64,000 bases of DNA from Paragonimus westermani (GCA_008508345.1 QNGE01000151.1:1-64000), one strand, 5' to 3'; positions 1 through 13,256 are shown, numbered from the stretch's first letter. Made by a program: numbers and translations. The notes: generated by a model not told the origin, from the letters alone.

Positions 1-4
1 CTTT

Positions 5-3000
5 AACATGCCCAATATCTCCTGGACCTCATTTTCTGCTCCGGCAAAACGGGCCGAATCCCTTTTATGCATTCAGCTGAATGGTTGGAACCAATACGTC
101 CTGACGCCCACCAGGAAGAGCATATTTTGCCTCTTATATTCACCATACGTATTTTGTCGATAGAAATATCTGTTCTACAACAATTCCCAGGAAGCGGCCG
201 TACCGTAGTCAAATGTCTGATTGATTTCAGTGTGGCTATCGAACCAACAGTTGTATTCTACCGTCCGATCAAACTCATTGATTTTGCAAATCAGACCCAA
301 GCATAACAACCGGAGAATTTATCAGACATCTAACGTTTTCTATCGACGTTTTGGCCCCCATTAAATCAAAACCTGTAGGCTCGTATGTACAAGGTAAAAT
401 CCTTACTGCAAAAGAGACTGACAGACTTAAAATGCTTATGTCGAGGTACAAAAGAATACTAAACTTTTCTCTGGTGATGCAATTGAACAAAATGTTTGAA
501 CACATAGAACGTTAGCCGCAAATTCGTCAAATAAACGAATAGAAATTTGCGCCCAATAGTGGGCAGAGATGCACGAAACCAGTGCAACTATTGAGACGGA
601 GAAGTTCCACGAGGGATCCTGCTATTAGAATTATTGCTCTCAAAGACAAAACGGTTGTCAATGATCCTGTAGCGATGTGTGAAATCTCTGACTCACATTT
701 CTCTGCCCCGTTTAGCATAGAAGGCATCTCATTACCTGCTAATTTGCAGTCGAAAACAGAGAAGGTTTTGGGTAATGATCTTATCGATTTTCGAAGTGTT
801 CGTTTACAGTTAGCTAGCATTAAGTCCTCAATCCATCCTGGACTAGATGGTATCCCATCAATGGTCGTCAAGCAAGCAAGTGAGAATATACCCATCCTCA
901 TACTCAATTTGTTCACCCTATCACTTGTATCCAGCACATTCTCTCTCCAGTGGAAAACCTACATCAATATGCCTAGTCACAAGAGTAGTACAAGGCAGGA
1001 CGTTAGTAACCATCGTCCAATCAACCACACGTCAGTCTGTTCGAGAAAGTTTGAAAGGATAATAAGGCTGCACATAGTCATGTTCTTAAGGACACAAAAC
1101 CTTATGAAACCCTCACAGCACGGTTTCCTTAGCAGACGCTCTTGTATGACATGTCAACTGGAATTCTGAAACAATATATCGACCCCAGTTGACGCAGGAA
1201 ATACGGTAATAATCAAATACTTGGAAATAAAAAAGGCCTACAATCGTGAGCCTCATGAGCGCCTCTCGATAAAAATAGCAAATTTGGGCATACAAGATCC
1301 CTTGTATAGCTGGCTGTCGTCATACCTTGAAGGTCGCACTTAGAGAGTCAAAATAGGAGAGCACTACTCAACACCAAAACCAGCAAATAGTGAGGTGGTC
1401 CAAGGAAGCGCTCTAGGTCCGTTGCTCTTCTTAATGTACATAAATGAATTATGCGACGTTATTACACATAGCAAGTCCTCTCTGATTCCTGACGATATCA
1501 AAATCGCTTATACATTCCGCCAGGGCAGTAACATCAATCTCTGTCTAGAAAATATACGACAGGACCTGGCGTCATTGCAGTTGTGGTGCGAAACATGGCT
1601 GATGTTCTTCTCAGCGAACAGATCGAACATCATCACTTATGGTTGTAAATTACCTCATGGCTCCATCTCACTAGACGGTTGTAATATTGATACAGAAACT
1701 TCGGCCAGAAATCTAGGAATACGGTATTCGAACTCCTCCAATTTCTCTGAACAAGTATGCTTCCAGGCAGCGAAAACTAAAAGAACAATATGCTGTATCA
1801 AAAAGACGTTCAGTCTACCAGCTATGAAGCTGACACTCTACAAAATGTGTGCTCGGAATCACCTCGAGTATTGCACTTTCATTTACTGTCATCTACGCAG
1901 GTCTGATAGGCCTGTGTTGGCGAACATTCAGCGATCGTTTACCAAAAGCTTATTATGATATTCTTATTCGCTCACCTACAGACAGCGCTGTGAAAAAATT
2001 GGTATTGATCCACCTTGGTTGCGTAGACTAAAGTTGAACCCGAAGCTGCTGTATAAACACATACATTTGGATGTGATTACCACAGCGTTTACCGTCCACT
2101 CACAACACAGCCCTTCATGTAGTCTAAGACGTAACGGTTCCACCTTGCCAACCCTGATATCCCGGAAAAGTGTACGTGCAAACTTCTTCCTTGTAAAGTA
2201 TTCCCACATTTGGAATCAACTTCCAAATAAAGTTAGAGCCAGTAACAACGTTCTGCATTTTAAAAAAGGTTTGGACAGCTATCTTACGTTAACAAACACA
2301 GTGTCTATCTTCAAGCTCCCTGTATCACCCGATGACCTTTTTGAGTGTGGTCCGAGAAACACGTAGCTATCAGATGCGCATTACTTAGATAATCCCTTGT
2401 CTAACGCCCCTCGACATGTGAACGCGGCGCTCAACAATAAGTCCAGCAGAACGACGTCGTGTAAGCTTTAGTTATCAGACGCTCACGTATACCCCAATAA
2501 ATAAATTTCGAGTACATAGCAAAATGCTACAACAAACATTAGATAGGGTTGTATATTACAATAATCTCAGCAAAACCAATAATATCGTATGTCCTTTCTC
2601 AAAAATTTCCGCCAGCACACTGTTTGTCACAGTAAATTTTATAACCCTACATTTTCTCATCTAACGTGTGGAAATACACTCTCAGTTCCGATCCCCATAT
2701 TATCCACTGAGCGAGGAAACTTTCCTACGACAGATGGGCGCACGGAACTTCGTCTTAGATGAACGGTTCGCGAGATGTTCAAATTTGGACGTTTTTCAGG
2801 GAATCGACGAAATCCTGTGTCAGAATATGCCCAATCGTTTGCTAGATTTTGGGATTTTCCGCGCTGCTTCGCCAAAGCCGACCTATCTGGACATTTTCCG
2901 GACGCCAATTTTATCCCCTAATAGCAAAACACTCCAAAGATGCGTTTGGACATCCTTCCCGGAGTGGCCTTGAATTAGTTAAAAAGTTACCCATCCCACA

Positions 3001-3270
3001 ACTTTGTGATAGGTAAATTAGTGTAACATCCCATTTTTTGAGGCTAAACCTGTGAGGCCACCGAACTATCTCCTTGTCTGCTGCATGCGTCAACGTTTTC
3101 ATAAACGGCATTCATTTGCCTTTTGACCGCGTCCTTCTTGACGGAAGGCTTCACGTTTTGCTACTAATTACTCATTCGTTTTTGTAAAGTTTGTAAATAT
3201 CTGCAGTGATCGCGCACAACCCAGCGTGCTTCTTACATACGCTTTGAGAAATATCTTTCGATTATTTATT
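5..3270 (+). mobile_element. CR1-like LINE copy 1, decayed, cut by window edge
   Basis: A non-LTR retrotransposon. The frame at 582-1169 has the N-terminal reverse transcriptase signature: HPGLDGIP, then a decayed WK..xxMPSHK, HRPINHTSV, FERIIRLH and QHGFLSRRSC. The frame at 1395-1958 has QGSALGPLLFLMYINEL (motif B). The catalytic YADD position reads IPDD, so the tyrosine/alanine part is lost. The C-terminal thumb follows at 2019-2366 with WNQLPNKVRA and FKKGLDSYL. The parts lie in different frames and stops interrupt the joins, so no functional protein is expected. The 3' UTR runs from 2367 to about 3270. Positions 5-520 match 8149-8700 of copy 2 and should be the end of the endonuclease/linker part. 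The clade call is by motif only. Confidence 0.8.
1706..3229 (+). repeat. Near-identical 1.52-kb block, first copy
   Basis: This stretch (RT thumb plus 3' UTR of CR1-like copy 1) recurs at 9161-10684, always with an offset of 7455. I see only about five single-base differences, near 1766, 2432, 3030, 3064 and 3198. Outside the block the two element copies are clearly diverged. The open frames at 2668-2973 (+) and 2657-2908 (-) lie in this shared 3' UTR and are not credible genes. Confidence 0.9.
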
Positions 3271-3281
3271 TCAATTTTCTG

Positions 3282-3485
3282 ACAAGCTCTTTCGAATAGA
3301 TTCACTAGACTCGAGTTTCGGTGTCATTTGCGTTCGTCTGTGGTGCATTTCCCTGCCATGACCGGCATTTGATCTCCGGCTATCCATTCATTACGCAACG
3401 GTGTTGACCACTTTCCCATTGACCTCACATTAGGCCCAATCGAATTATCAAATATTAACGCTCAACCGCCTTCGCTTGTGAGTAA
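3282..3485 (-). mobile_element. tRNA-derived SINE, - strand copy
   Basis: Aligns by eye with the better preserved copy at 49110-49311: the same 3' tail (TCTAGTGxxTC then TTCGAAAG on the - strand), the degenerate B-box region near 3367-3380, and the same head complementary to the TTGAGCG and CCTAATGTGAGG segments. The B box is damaged here (GAGATCAAATGCC on the - strand), so transcription by RNA polymerase III is unlikely. Confidence 0.65.
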
Positions 3486-3593
3486 TGATCACGTTGCCTT
3501 TTCGTTTCGAGAGGAGACACAGTAGCTGTTCTGTTTACTGCAATCGACAAACCCGCGATCAGGAATTCCAAGACAGGTGAAAATCACTGATCT

Positions 3594-3690
3594 CATCAAA
3601 CCTGCAAGAATGTGCACTACTAGCGAGCTCTAATTAGATTAAAACTCGAGTCTAGTACGGTTTTTCTAAAAGAGGCTGGCCGGGAAGTTC
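3594..3690 (+). mobile_element. SINE 3' tail, + strand, head to head with the previous copy
   Basis: Carries the family tail: GAGCTCTAATTAGA, then AAAACTCGAGTCTAGTAC and AAGAGGCTGGC. Its 5' tRNA-like part is unrecognisable. It lies about 110 bases from the opposite-strand copy, so the pair could fold back. Confidence 0.55.
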
Positions 3691-4134
3691 ATCTGAATTC
3701 GAAGGTTGCGATCAAGTGTGAGTGATGTTCAATTTGAAAATTCTAAGATACATAGGGAACCATATGGGGGGAGCATGTCCAGTTTTGGCATATGGAAACT
3801 GATGAAGCCCAAACTGAACGAGATTAAAAGAAACGGTTGCAGTTATTGTTGTAAGGATGGAGATGATGAATCAAGTTCGAAACTAGGGAAAATAAACTAC
3901 AGAACCACCCTTCAGTACTGGCCAAACAGGGCACAGCAATCTCGAAAGTGATACAGCGCACCTCAATTAAATCAACACTGCACGCTGAAAACCGGCTGGT
4001 ATACCGAACTCTGGGTGACAGTTGGAGTAGCAGCGACTGACTGGTTCAAAGGATGGATTCGTACTCTTGGTTTTACTTATAAAAACCTGGTGTTATTCCT
4101 CAGACCTTTTCATTAACCAAAGTGAGCTGACGTC
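3691..4134. other. Unassigned stretch left of the BEL/Pao element
   Basis: Contains an 81-codon open frame (3706-3951, +) without recognisable motifs. It may include remains of the BEL/Pao 3' LTR, since the pol C-terminus lies immediately to the right on the - strand, but no paired LTR was found. Confidence 0.3.
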
Positions 4135-7100
4135 CTATCCTACAGTGCCATCGGCAGTCCTTACTGACACTCGACGTAGGTGTCCGTCAACACCAAGAAA
4201 TACCACCATGATTATACCATAGAGCCAGACATGCGCCGGAGACTTTTCGTGATAAGCAACTACACCGTCAACTGAAGATTGCGCGAAGAATTCGAACGCT
4301 TGGGTGTAATTTGTAGTAATCCCGCCGCCGTTGTTCCCAATACGCGAGAGAAACGCTATGCCTGTCTTCATCCCCTATTTCAACGTCCACGTGGTGTAAC
4401 GTTTATAAATACTCCTATATTCGAGTGCAACCTAAGCAAATCACTAAGACTAAGCACCTAGGGATTAGATGAATCGTCTTAAGCAGGCATGAATGGCCTG
4501 TCGTTGACGATCTGCGTACTTTTCACCATGTGGGTGTCAAATGCCCTTCACTCATCTGTTGTTGTTTTACTGACGACAACACTCGTCTCATCGTTCGAAT
4601 CATTCTCTCACAAGCCCTGCACCAATGACTTACACCCGGCGGATTGAAATATCATTCATTCCGCTGAATTGATAGCTTATCTGTCAACACACAGATCCAA
4701 ATGTCGTAACCTCCTTCCCAACTCTAGGTAGACTAAAAAATTTGAAAGCGTTGTCGCTTCAAATGAGAAAGGAGTCCTTAGACACAGAGTGGGTTACTTC
4801 TTATTGAAGGGTTCGAGGCTGTGATCAGGCGAACATGAAGCCATAAAGTTTGAACTCGTTTCTTTCCACACGCACCCTGAGAAAAACGAAATAACCCACC
4901 GCACAGACCTAAATAGGCAACAGTCTGTCGAAAATCTTGTCGCTGGGATTAACGCCATCATTTGGGTGCAATGTTCAGCATAAACCTTTTCGCAGCGACA
5001 GCATTCAGCTTCTGGTCGTTTAACGGCCATCGTACCTTTCAAAACTCAAAAAGGCTTTTCAATGCCGGTAAGCACATGCGAGGCACTCTGTGCTATTCGG
5101 ATTCGTGGTATTGACGTATCAAAGTGCTTGTGATAACACTACGGGAGAACGATCATCAAGTTCGCAATGATTCTATCCTTTGGTCGGATTCTACTGCCAC
5201 GGTACAGAGCTGGCTGCGACCTTTCAAGCCTGTCCACCCTACGAGCGTTTATGACGAACTCCTTTAGGACCCTGAGATCATTTGAGGACTGGTGCTCTCG
5301 TCCGAACTTTAACAGCTTGAGACAAAAGCACCGATGTTGGACGGACGGAGGGTTTCCACTCTAATCGACGTACTTTGTCTAGCGCACACGAATACGAACA
5401 CGAGTCTAACGTTGCGTGATATGCAAGCAAACTCCCGCAGTAAATTAGTCTAACTGAAGTATCTTGGCACCAACTGGTCGAGTATAAAATTGAAGTCGGG
5501 TTTCGAGGTGACCGCTTTGGTGAGTCTAATCTCGGGGTCTTCTTTTAACGGGCGTAAGAAAATTGACACCTTCCCCCGTTTTTTCCTGGCTTCAACAAAA
5601 AGCTCGGACTACGCAGACAGATTTTCATCTCTTCGCTGGAAGTCTGTGGTACTTTCCCGGACGCCGCATCGGCCGGATTTCATTCTGAAGGCACATGCCC
5701 CCAATAACAGACGAAAGTGGGGTTATGAGTGAGAATTACACAATTGGCAATGAAATTTGCGAAACATGATGAGGTGTTCTGCAAGTATTGTAACATCAAT
5801 GTGAAATCTGTCCGCAGGACGGCGTTCATTTTGGAATTTCCAACTAACGAATCGAAAACTGCATCCGCTTAGATGTCGAAATGGCTGACATATACTTCAG
5901 CTTTGGTAGCGTAACTGCCTTTTAGGCGCTCACCCTGGATGCTACCACCAGAAAGCCACACGGAATATTATCATCCGGGGCAACCACCCTTCGACAGCTC
6001 ACCGTTCCGTAACCGACTTCTGATGCATCACAAAACACGCAGTTTGACAAGGTTTGCTCCATAAAATCCATAAACAATGCATCTGGGCAATGTGACGCTG
6101 TCCATGGATTCAACACCATCCGGCCAACCTTCCCAACGCACCGATTATACTCCTTTATACCGGATTCCCAACCAATGTCTTGGTGACGAAGGTCTTCGGG
6201 TGTCCTGCGAGCCGGTCATAACATTGGTGCAACTAGTACCAAGGGATCGTATAACAAATCCACAACACTTAATATTCCTCTCCTCGTGTGACTGGCATAA
6301 GGATGACTGATTTGAGACCGGATGCACCCGTCTGCTACATGCTACCTTACTTGCAGAGCTCGCAGATATTCACAATTGTGAAGTTGAAGATTCCGGTAGT
6401 CAGTGAGTTTTCATTCATTGATGGATGTTCAATTGCTTCGCTGCATTTAGAAACCCATTTGGTGAGCTTAAACAAGCACAGCCACAGCACTCCTCGAAGT
6501 TCATCAACCATAGCCTTAGCCTCGGATACTGAGTCAAATGACACTAGGCAGTCATCCACGTGGAAGTTTTCTTTCACTATGATCGTAGTCTTCGGTAGAA
6601 TTTTTTTCTGATTATTCACAACTATAGTTTGTAGTGCAAAACTAGCGCGAATGGGGGATTATGTTACTTCAAGTGGGCGGGCATTCAGCTTTCAGGTGTC
6701 CGGCGTGCCTTCAAATGAACTAGAACCCCACCGGAGAAAACATAATGCGCCTCAGTTACGACATGGAACCTTCACTTACAGGAACATCTCTTCAGTGCCG
6801 GCAGTAGATTTCACCGGGTATTTGCAATAATGTGTGAGCACTCCTAATAATCTGCTGTTTAGGTCCGGAACCTGGAATAAGGCTTTTTGAGGAATACGCC
6901 CCGGTGTTAATGGACAAAATCAGAGACTATTCTTACCTCACCGGGCTTATTCGGGTTAAACGTTGAATGGTGTTGTAAACACTATCTTCGTGTCGTGGTT
7001 GTGATGAACTCAGTTATGTGACAATTCCTGATATGCTCCAGCATCACGGCCGAGTAGCCAGCGCTTAGCTCTGGGTCGCGAATCAACCTTCTTTTCAATG

Positions 7101-8105
7101 CAACAAGGCGTTTCTCAGCCATCTCTTTGTTGCTGCACAATAATAAATTACCTTGTCTTCATGGCAAGCCTACCTCATAGTGACTGTCCTTGGGTATTAC
7201 ACTGCCTCCAGCCATGCAAACTGGTAGTCTGTCCTCAACACAGGGATCTTTGTCTGAAGTGCCTCTGTCAATAAAATCTAACTCACATCTTTCTGACCAA
7301 ATCGTCCGACACCTAAAGTGCCCCGACGAGGTTTACAAAACGTTCATTCTGCGGTGTGACAGGGCATGGACCTCGGAGACACCAGCCGAAAATGATCTTA
7401 CTCCCACAAGGCCCAATGACACTACCCAAGCTCTGTTCCAGTACCCAGTGTGTTCCGGAATGTCGTTTTATATCAGACTCCTTGCGCCGTTTCCGCTTGA
7501 ACCCTCGGAAAAGAAGCCACTCCGTTGACGGTATTTATTTACCTCAGAATGCTGAACGACGTCAGCATGCCTCAGCAGCCGTTGTTTCACTGTATGAACC
7601 GAACCAGCTGTGATGGAATACTCCGGGTCCAAGGAGTGCAGTTCAACTTACAATTTGTTGCATGGTGTTGCACAAGTTTTGTGTAGAGTACAAAACGTCA
7701 TTCGAGAGGGTTGTCCCTGTAACCCACTCACAACTGCAATAGATTTATCAAACAACGTAGGGCCAGGTTCATTATCCAAAAAGACGTGAGTTGCAACAGA
7801 CGCTTCTGCGCCAACCAAATATATCGGGGTGAATCCCAGACATACGCCTTTTAGAATGGACGTAGTACCGCACAAGGATGACCTTGCCGTCTCCCCATTA
7901 CACCCTCCAGGCTTGTTTTTGGGAACCATTGTATGGTGACGCCGACCACAACCCGGAATTGCGAATCATATCCGTAACCCATAAGGTTCACTTTCAAGAA
8001 AATGCTAGCGTTTGCGTTCCTTAGCACCGCTTTGCGTTGCTCCAAAGATTGACTGCTCAATCGTAGAGCAATGAGTTGAGTTACCTTGTAGGGATAATGA
8101 ATCAT
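4135..8105 (-). mobile_element. BEL/Pao LTR retrotransposon, decayed coding region
   Basis: The pieces are in element order on the - strand. 8105-7850: gag end with a decayed zinc-knuckle region (SLEQRKAVLRNANA, cysteines lost). 7929-7648: aspartic protease with THVFLDNEPGPTL in place of the usual AFLDPGS type motif, and the following FGWCLRGP near 7370-7420. 6985-6900: RT start (HHSTFNPNKPGEVRIVSDF). 6619-6347: RT palm with HVDDCLVSFDSVSEA and FKLTKWVS, where HVDD replaces YVDD. 6119-5922: CDASEVGYGTVS and DDNIPCGFL. 5042-4794: possible integrase core. 4371-4135: pol C-terminus (FLGVDGHLRRVSVRTADGT). Several frameshifts and stops; LTRs not identified. Confidence 0.8.
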
Positions 8106-8148
8106 GTATCAAACATGCCCTGCGAACTAAACCTAATTGGTTGTGAAT

Positions 8149-10730
8149 TCAACATGCCTGATATCTCCTGGACCTCATTCTCTGCTGCAGCAAAACAAGC
8201 CGAATTTTTTCATGCATCCAACTAAATGGACGAAATTTAAACGTTCTAACGCGCACCAGACAGGGGCACATGTGGGATCTCCTATTCTCTACAAACGTTT
8301 CGTCTGTATTGATATCTGTTCCACATCAAATTTCAGGAAGCAATCACAATGTCTGTTTGATTATAATCTGGCTACGAAACCGACAGTTGCACTCCACCGT
8401 CCCCTTAAATTCTTTGATTGGAATGCCTTGATTGGAATGCTCTGCTAAAATCCTTAAATTGGAATGACTTCTTTCACAAATCAGACTCGAGCACAGCGGC
8501 CGGAGAATTTATCACACAGTTAACGTGTTGTATCAACGTTCTGGCCCCCAAAAAGTCAAAACGCGTTGACTCATGTGTACAAGATGAAGTCTTTATTACA
8601 AAAGAAACCAATAGACTTGAAATGCTTGAGTCGAGGTGAAGAAGAACATTATAAATCTGCATGGTGACGCAACTGAGCAAACTGTCCAGACCCATAAAAC
8701 GTCGTACGTAACTTCGTCATATAAATGAAGACAGACGCGAGCTCCGTAATGAGTAAAAATGCATGAAACTAATACAGCTGAGGAGATGGGAAAAGTCCAG
8801 GAGATACCCTGATATTAAAGATATTACTCTCAACAACAGGTCGTTGATACCCTTGTTGCAATATGTAGAAGACACAACCCACATTCTGCTGCTCCGTTTA
8901 GCTTAGAAAGCACCATATTGCCTGTTAATATGCCGTCAAAAACACAAAGTTTCGAGTAAGTTACCACATGGTTCTTACAATATTTGTTCGCAGTTAGCTA
9001 GCATTAAGCACAAAACCACCCTTGAGTCGACGGTAACACAGCAGCGGCAAGCAAGCAAGAAGGCGGGAAAACACCCATCCTTCTACTTAATTTGTCCAAT
9101 CTAACACTTTTACATAGCACGTTTCCCCACTCGGTGTAATCTGGATGAAGTCAATTCGGTCAGAAATCTAGGAATACGGTATTCGAACTCCTCCAATTTC
9201 TCTGAACAAGTATGCTTCCAAGCAGCGAAAACTAAAAGAACAATATGCTGTATCAAAAAGACGTTCAGTCTACCAGCTATGAAGCTGACACTCTACAAAA
9301 TGTGTGCTCGGAATCACCTCGAGTATTGCACTTTCATTTACTGTCATCTACGCAGGTCTGATAGGCCTGTGTTGGCGAACATTCAGCGATCGTTTACCAA
9401 AAGCTTATTATGATATTCTTATTCGCTCACCTACAGACAGCGCTGTGAAAAAATTGGTATTGATCCACCTTGGTTGCGTAGACTAAAGTTGAACCCGAAG
9501 CTGCTGTATAAACACATACATTTGGATGTGATTACCACAGCGTTTACCGTCCACTCACAACACAGCCCTTCATGTAGTCTAAGACGTAACGGTTCCACCT
9601 TGCCAACCCTGATATCCCGGAAAAGTGTACGTGCAAACTTCTTCCTTGTAAAGTATTCCCACATTTGGAATCAACTTCCAAATAAAGTTAGAGCCAGTAA
9701 CAACGTTCTGCATTTTAAAAAAGGTTTGGACAGCTATCTTACGTTAACAAACACAGTGTCTATCTTCAAGCTCCCTGTATCACCCGATGACCTTTTTGAG
9801 TGTGGTCCGAGAAACACGTAGCTATCAGATGCGCATTACTTAGATAATCCCTTGTCTAACGCCCCTCGACATGTGAACGCGGCGCTCAATAATAAGTCCA
9901 GCAGAACGACGTCGTGTAAGCTTTAGTTATCAGACGCTCACGTATACCCCAATAAATAAATTTCGAGTACATAGCAAAATGCTACAACAAACATTAGATA
10001 GGGTTGTATATTACAATAATCTCAGCAAAACCAATAATATCGTATGTCCTTTCTCAAAAATTTCCGCCAGCACACTGTTTGTCACAGTAAATTTTATAAC
10101 CCTACATTTTCTCATCTAACGTGTGGAAATACACTCTCAGTTCCGATCCCCATATTATCCACTGAGCGAGGAAACTTTCCTACGACAGATGGGCGCACGG
10201 AACTTCGTCTTAGATGAACGGTTCGCGAGATGTTCAAATTTGGACGTTTTTCAGGGAATCGACGAAATCCTGTGTCAGAATATGCCCAATCGTTTGCTAG
10301 ATTTTGGGATTTTCCGCGCTGCTTCGCCAAAGCCGACCTATCTGGACATTTTCCGGACGCCAATTTTATCCCCTAATAGCAAAACACTCCAAAGATGCGT
10401 TTGGACATCCTTCCCGGAGTGGCCTTGAATTAGTTAAAAAGTTACCCATCCCACAACTTTGTGATAGGTAAATTAGTGTAACATTCCATTTTTTGAGGCT
10501 AAACCTGTGAGGCGACCGAACTATCTCCTTGTCTGCTGCATGCGTCAACGTTTTCATAAACGGCATTCATTTGCCTTTTGACCGCGTCCTTCTTGACGGA
10601 AGGCTTCACGTTTTGCTACTAATTACTCATTCGTTTTTGTAAAGTTTGTAACTATCTGCAGTGATCGCGCACAACCCAGTGTGCTTCCTGCCTGTGCGTT
10701 CGGAAATGTGTTATTATTATTAATATCATT
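8149..10730 (+). mobile_element. CR1-like LINE copy 2, decayed, internally deleted
   Basis: The start (AACATGCCTGATATCTCC) matches position 5 of copy 1. The 5' part to about 9120 is clearly diverged from copy 1 and full of stops. At about 9121-9160 the sequence jumps from the RT fingers to the region before the thumb, a loss of some 690 bp relative to copy 1. From 9161 it becomes almost identical to copy 1. The 3' end runs into a short TTA-rich tract (10710-10727), a common form of CR1/RTE tail. No functional product is expected. Confidence 0.75.
9161..10684 (+). repeat. Near-identical 1.52-kb block, second copy
   Basis: Partner of 1706-3229. The sharp left edge is at 9161, inside the RT coding part. 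The right edge is at about 10684, where copy 1 continues TTCTTACATAC and this copy continues TTCCTGCCTG. Confidence 0.9.
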
Positions 10731-11047
10731 TTCCCTCGTCACAAATGTGGTCTGACGCTGGACTTTAAGAGTGTTCTTGTCATCTACCACAGATCATTCT
10801 GCTCGAGATATTTTGGTAGAATTTCAAATGTTGGGCTTTCACATTCGCAAAATTCAACAATGCTCCCTTGGCACGGTTTTCTTCCCTCACGGATGATATG
10901 TAAGCCCGAATTCTTAAACCATATCTCAATGTCTGTCAGTACAGGAAATGCGCTAGTTTTACTCTTCCACATGTAAAATGATTTCGATGGTGTGTCTGAT
11001 AAGCGTCCCCAGGTTAAGATGGCGTCTTTTGACATATAAAATCACCT
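10731..11047 (-). other. Unassigned stretch with an 83-codon open frame on the - strand
   Basis: The frame 11035-10784 starts at ATG and ends at a stop. It has a protein-like composition with few low-complexity runs and a Cys-rich segment (IVEFCECESPTF). I do not recognise it. It lies between two decayed CR1-like copies, so it could be a fragment of another mobile element or chance. Confidence 0.2.
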
Positions 11048-12835
11048 ATGTAGCTGGCTTTCGTCATACCCTGAAAGTCGCACGCGAATAGTCGAAGAAT
11101 TAGAGCATTATTCAACACAAAATCCGATAACCGGTGTACTGATTCGAGAAAGTGTTCTTGAGTTGCTGCCTTCTCTAATATAGATAAATGACGTATGCAA
11201 TGTTAGTAAACACGGCAGGCTCGCGACCTCACGCTACTTTACATATTTTGCCAGCCAAGTAACATCGCTTCCTGTCTCCAAAATATAAAATAAAGCCTAC
11301 CATCATCGCACTTTTGGTGCAAAACTTGGCTGATGACGTCCTCAGCGAACGAATCAAATGAATCAATGATTCTATCTCACTGAAAGGTTGTAATATTGAT
11401 ATCGCAACTTTCGTCATAGATGTAGGAATATTGTATTCAGAGTTCTTCAATTCCTCCGAATAAGTATGTTTCCATTTAGCGAAAACTAGTAAACCAACAG
11501 GCTGTATCAAAAGGACGTTCGGTCTACGGGCTACGAGGAAGATGATTTACAAAACGTGCTCGACATCAACTTGGGTATTGTACATTTATTTACTGCCGCC
11601 ACGCAAGTCTAATAAGCCTGTGTTGGGAATCCTTCAAAGATCACTCACTAAAAGCATATTAAGATATTATCCTCCGTTCAACCATAGGCGACGCTGCCAA
11701 AAACTTGGCGTTGATCCACTTTAGTTGCAAACACTGAAGTTGAATGCAACACTTTCTCATGACCTCATACATTTGGATGCTGACACCACGGCGTTTACCG
11801 TCCACTCACAACACAGCTCTCCATATGGCCTCAACAGTGAGGGTTCCACTTTACCAGCCCTGCTATCTCGGACAAAAGTATGCGAAAGCTTCTTTATTGT
11901 AGAATATCCCCGTATGGAATAAAATTCCCGCTGAAATCAAATTCAGTAGCCGTACCGAAGAGGATTTGAATAGTTATTTCGCGCTATGGAACATAATGTA
12001 TACTTTCAAACTCTTTGTATCCTCCGATCACCTTTTTGAGTGTGATTCAAGTAGCATTTAGTCGTCAGCTGGTTGTAAACTAGATGCTCATCTTCGCTGT
12101 CTAACTCCCATCGAAATCAGTTTCGTTGACACGGTTCGTTGAAGCGTTTACTGCCCTCCCACCTAGCATTTGGTCTACTAGACACCAACGTGATTTCATT
12201 CACATTTCGTGGTAAATATGATTACTCCACATCTCCTCATTTAACATATGGATTGCGTTCTCTGTTAGTCCCATAAGCATTCGTCGTATGAGAAAACTTC
12301 CACAACGAACGGACACACAAAACCCTGTCTTGGCCAAACCATTCGCGAGATTTCTAATTTGTCCACGGTTTCCAGCAACCAGCGAAGTTTTGCATTAAAG
12401 TCCACCCAATCGTTCGCCGTAGTTTGAAATTTTTCTTCATTCCTCGCCAAAGCAGACGTATTCTAACATTCTTGAGACGCTATTTATGTCACGTAGTGGC
12501 GAAACACCCTGAAGATACATTTTAACTTTTCCCTAAAGTGACCCTGAATTATTTGAAGTATCGACATACATAAACTTCTGATAGATTAATTAATGTTACA
12601 TCACGCTTTTTAGACCGAATCTGTGGAGCAGGCGAACCAATGATTTTCCTGCCGTGTGCGTCAAAGTTTCGTGAACCACAATCACTTTTTTATCACTCCC
12701 TTTTTGGTAACAAATTTTATGTTTGAAGTTCCGTTTAATTGTTTTGTTTTGTTTCGCCTGTAATTATCTGCAACGATCGCGCGTAACTCAGCGTGTGTGT
12801 CACGTATGTATTAATGAATATATATTGTTTTTATT
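11048..12835 (+). mobile_element. CR1-like LINE copy 3, decayed
   Basis: Starts with sequence matching copy 1 near 1305 (TAGCTGGCTTTCGTCATACC). It contains a decayed motif-B region near 11140-11180, the thumb region 11542-11922 (HTxHSSPYGL, STLPALLSRT), and a 3' UTR ending with ATCTGCAACGATCGCGCG, as in copies 1 and 2. It is much more diverged than copies 1 and 2 are from each other in their shared block. Non-functional. Confidence 0.7.
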
Positions 12836-13256
12836 GTACACGCATTCAGGTGAGAGTGAATGTAAAACCAAATGACATACCGGGAGTCATCACCACAATA
12901 GGTGTTGCCACCTCCTCGTTGCGTAACGCTGATATTCGGGCCACCCTGCCAATGTGACAGATAGATGCATCTAAGCTTACCGTCAGGGATAAGTGTCAGC
13001 GCCCTAAATCATATACCGCGGAGTTGTGACTGGATAAGTTCACTCAAAATTTCTTCGGGTCAGCACAGCGGATTGAATCTCTAGCACATGTTCACAATCA
13101 CTTTTGCAAAACCGTAGACCAGTTCAACTCTTTGAACTGGTGTACGTCAGTTCGTTTACATTTCACCACAGTTCTGCTCATTGTTTACATCTCAGCTCCG
13201 TAGTGCATTTAGTTCTGTTATACGATTTTCCGACAACACAACTCAAAACCTATTGC
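12836..13256. other. No feature seen
   Basis: Unique-looking sequence between the CR1-like copy and a small open frame. No motif or repeat was recognised. Confidence 0.4.

Noticed and set aside
2657..2973. Overlapping 83- and 101-codon frames on both strands, repeated at 10112-10428
   Set aside because: They lie in the shared 3' UTR of a CR1-like LINE; duplication of the DNA explains their conservation.
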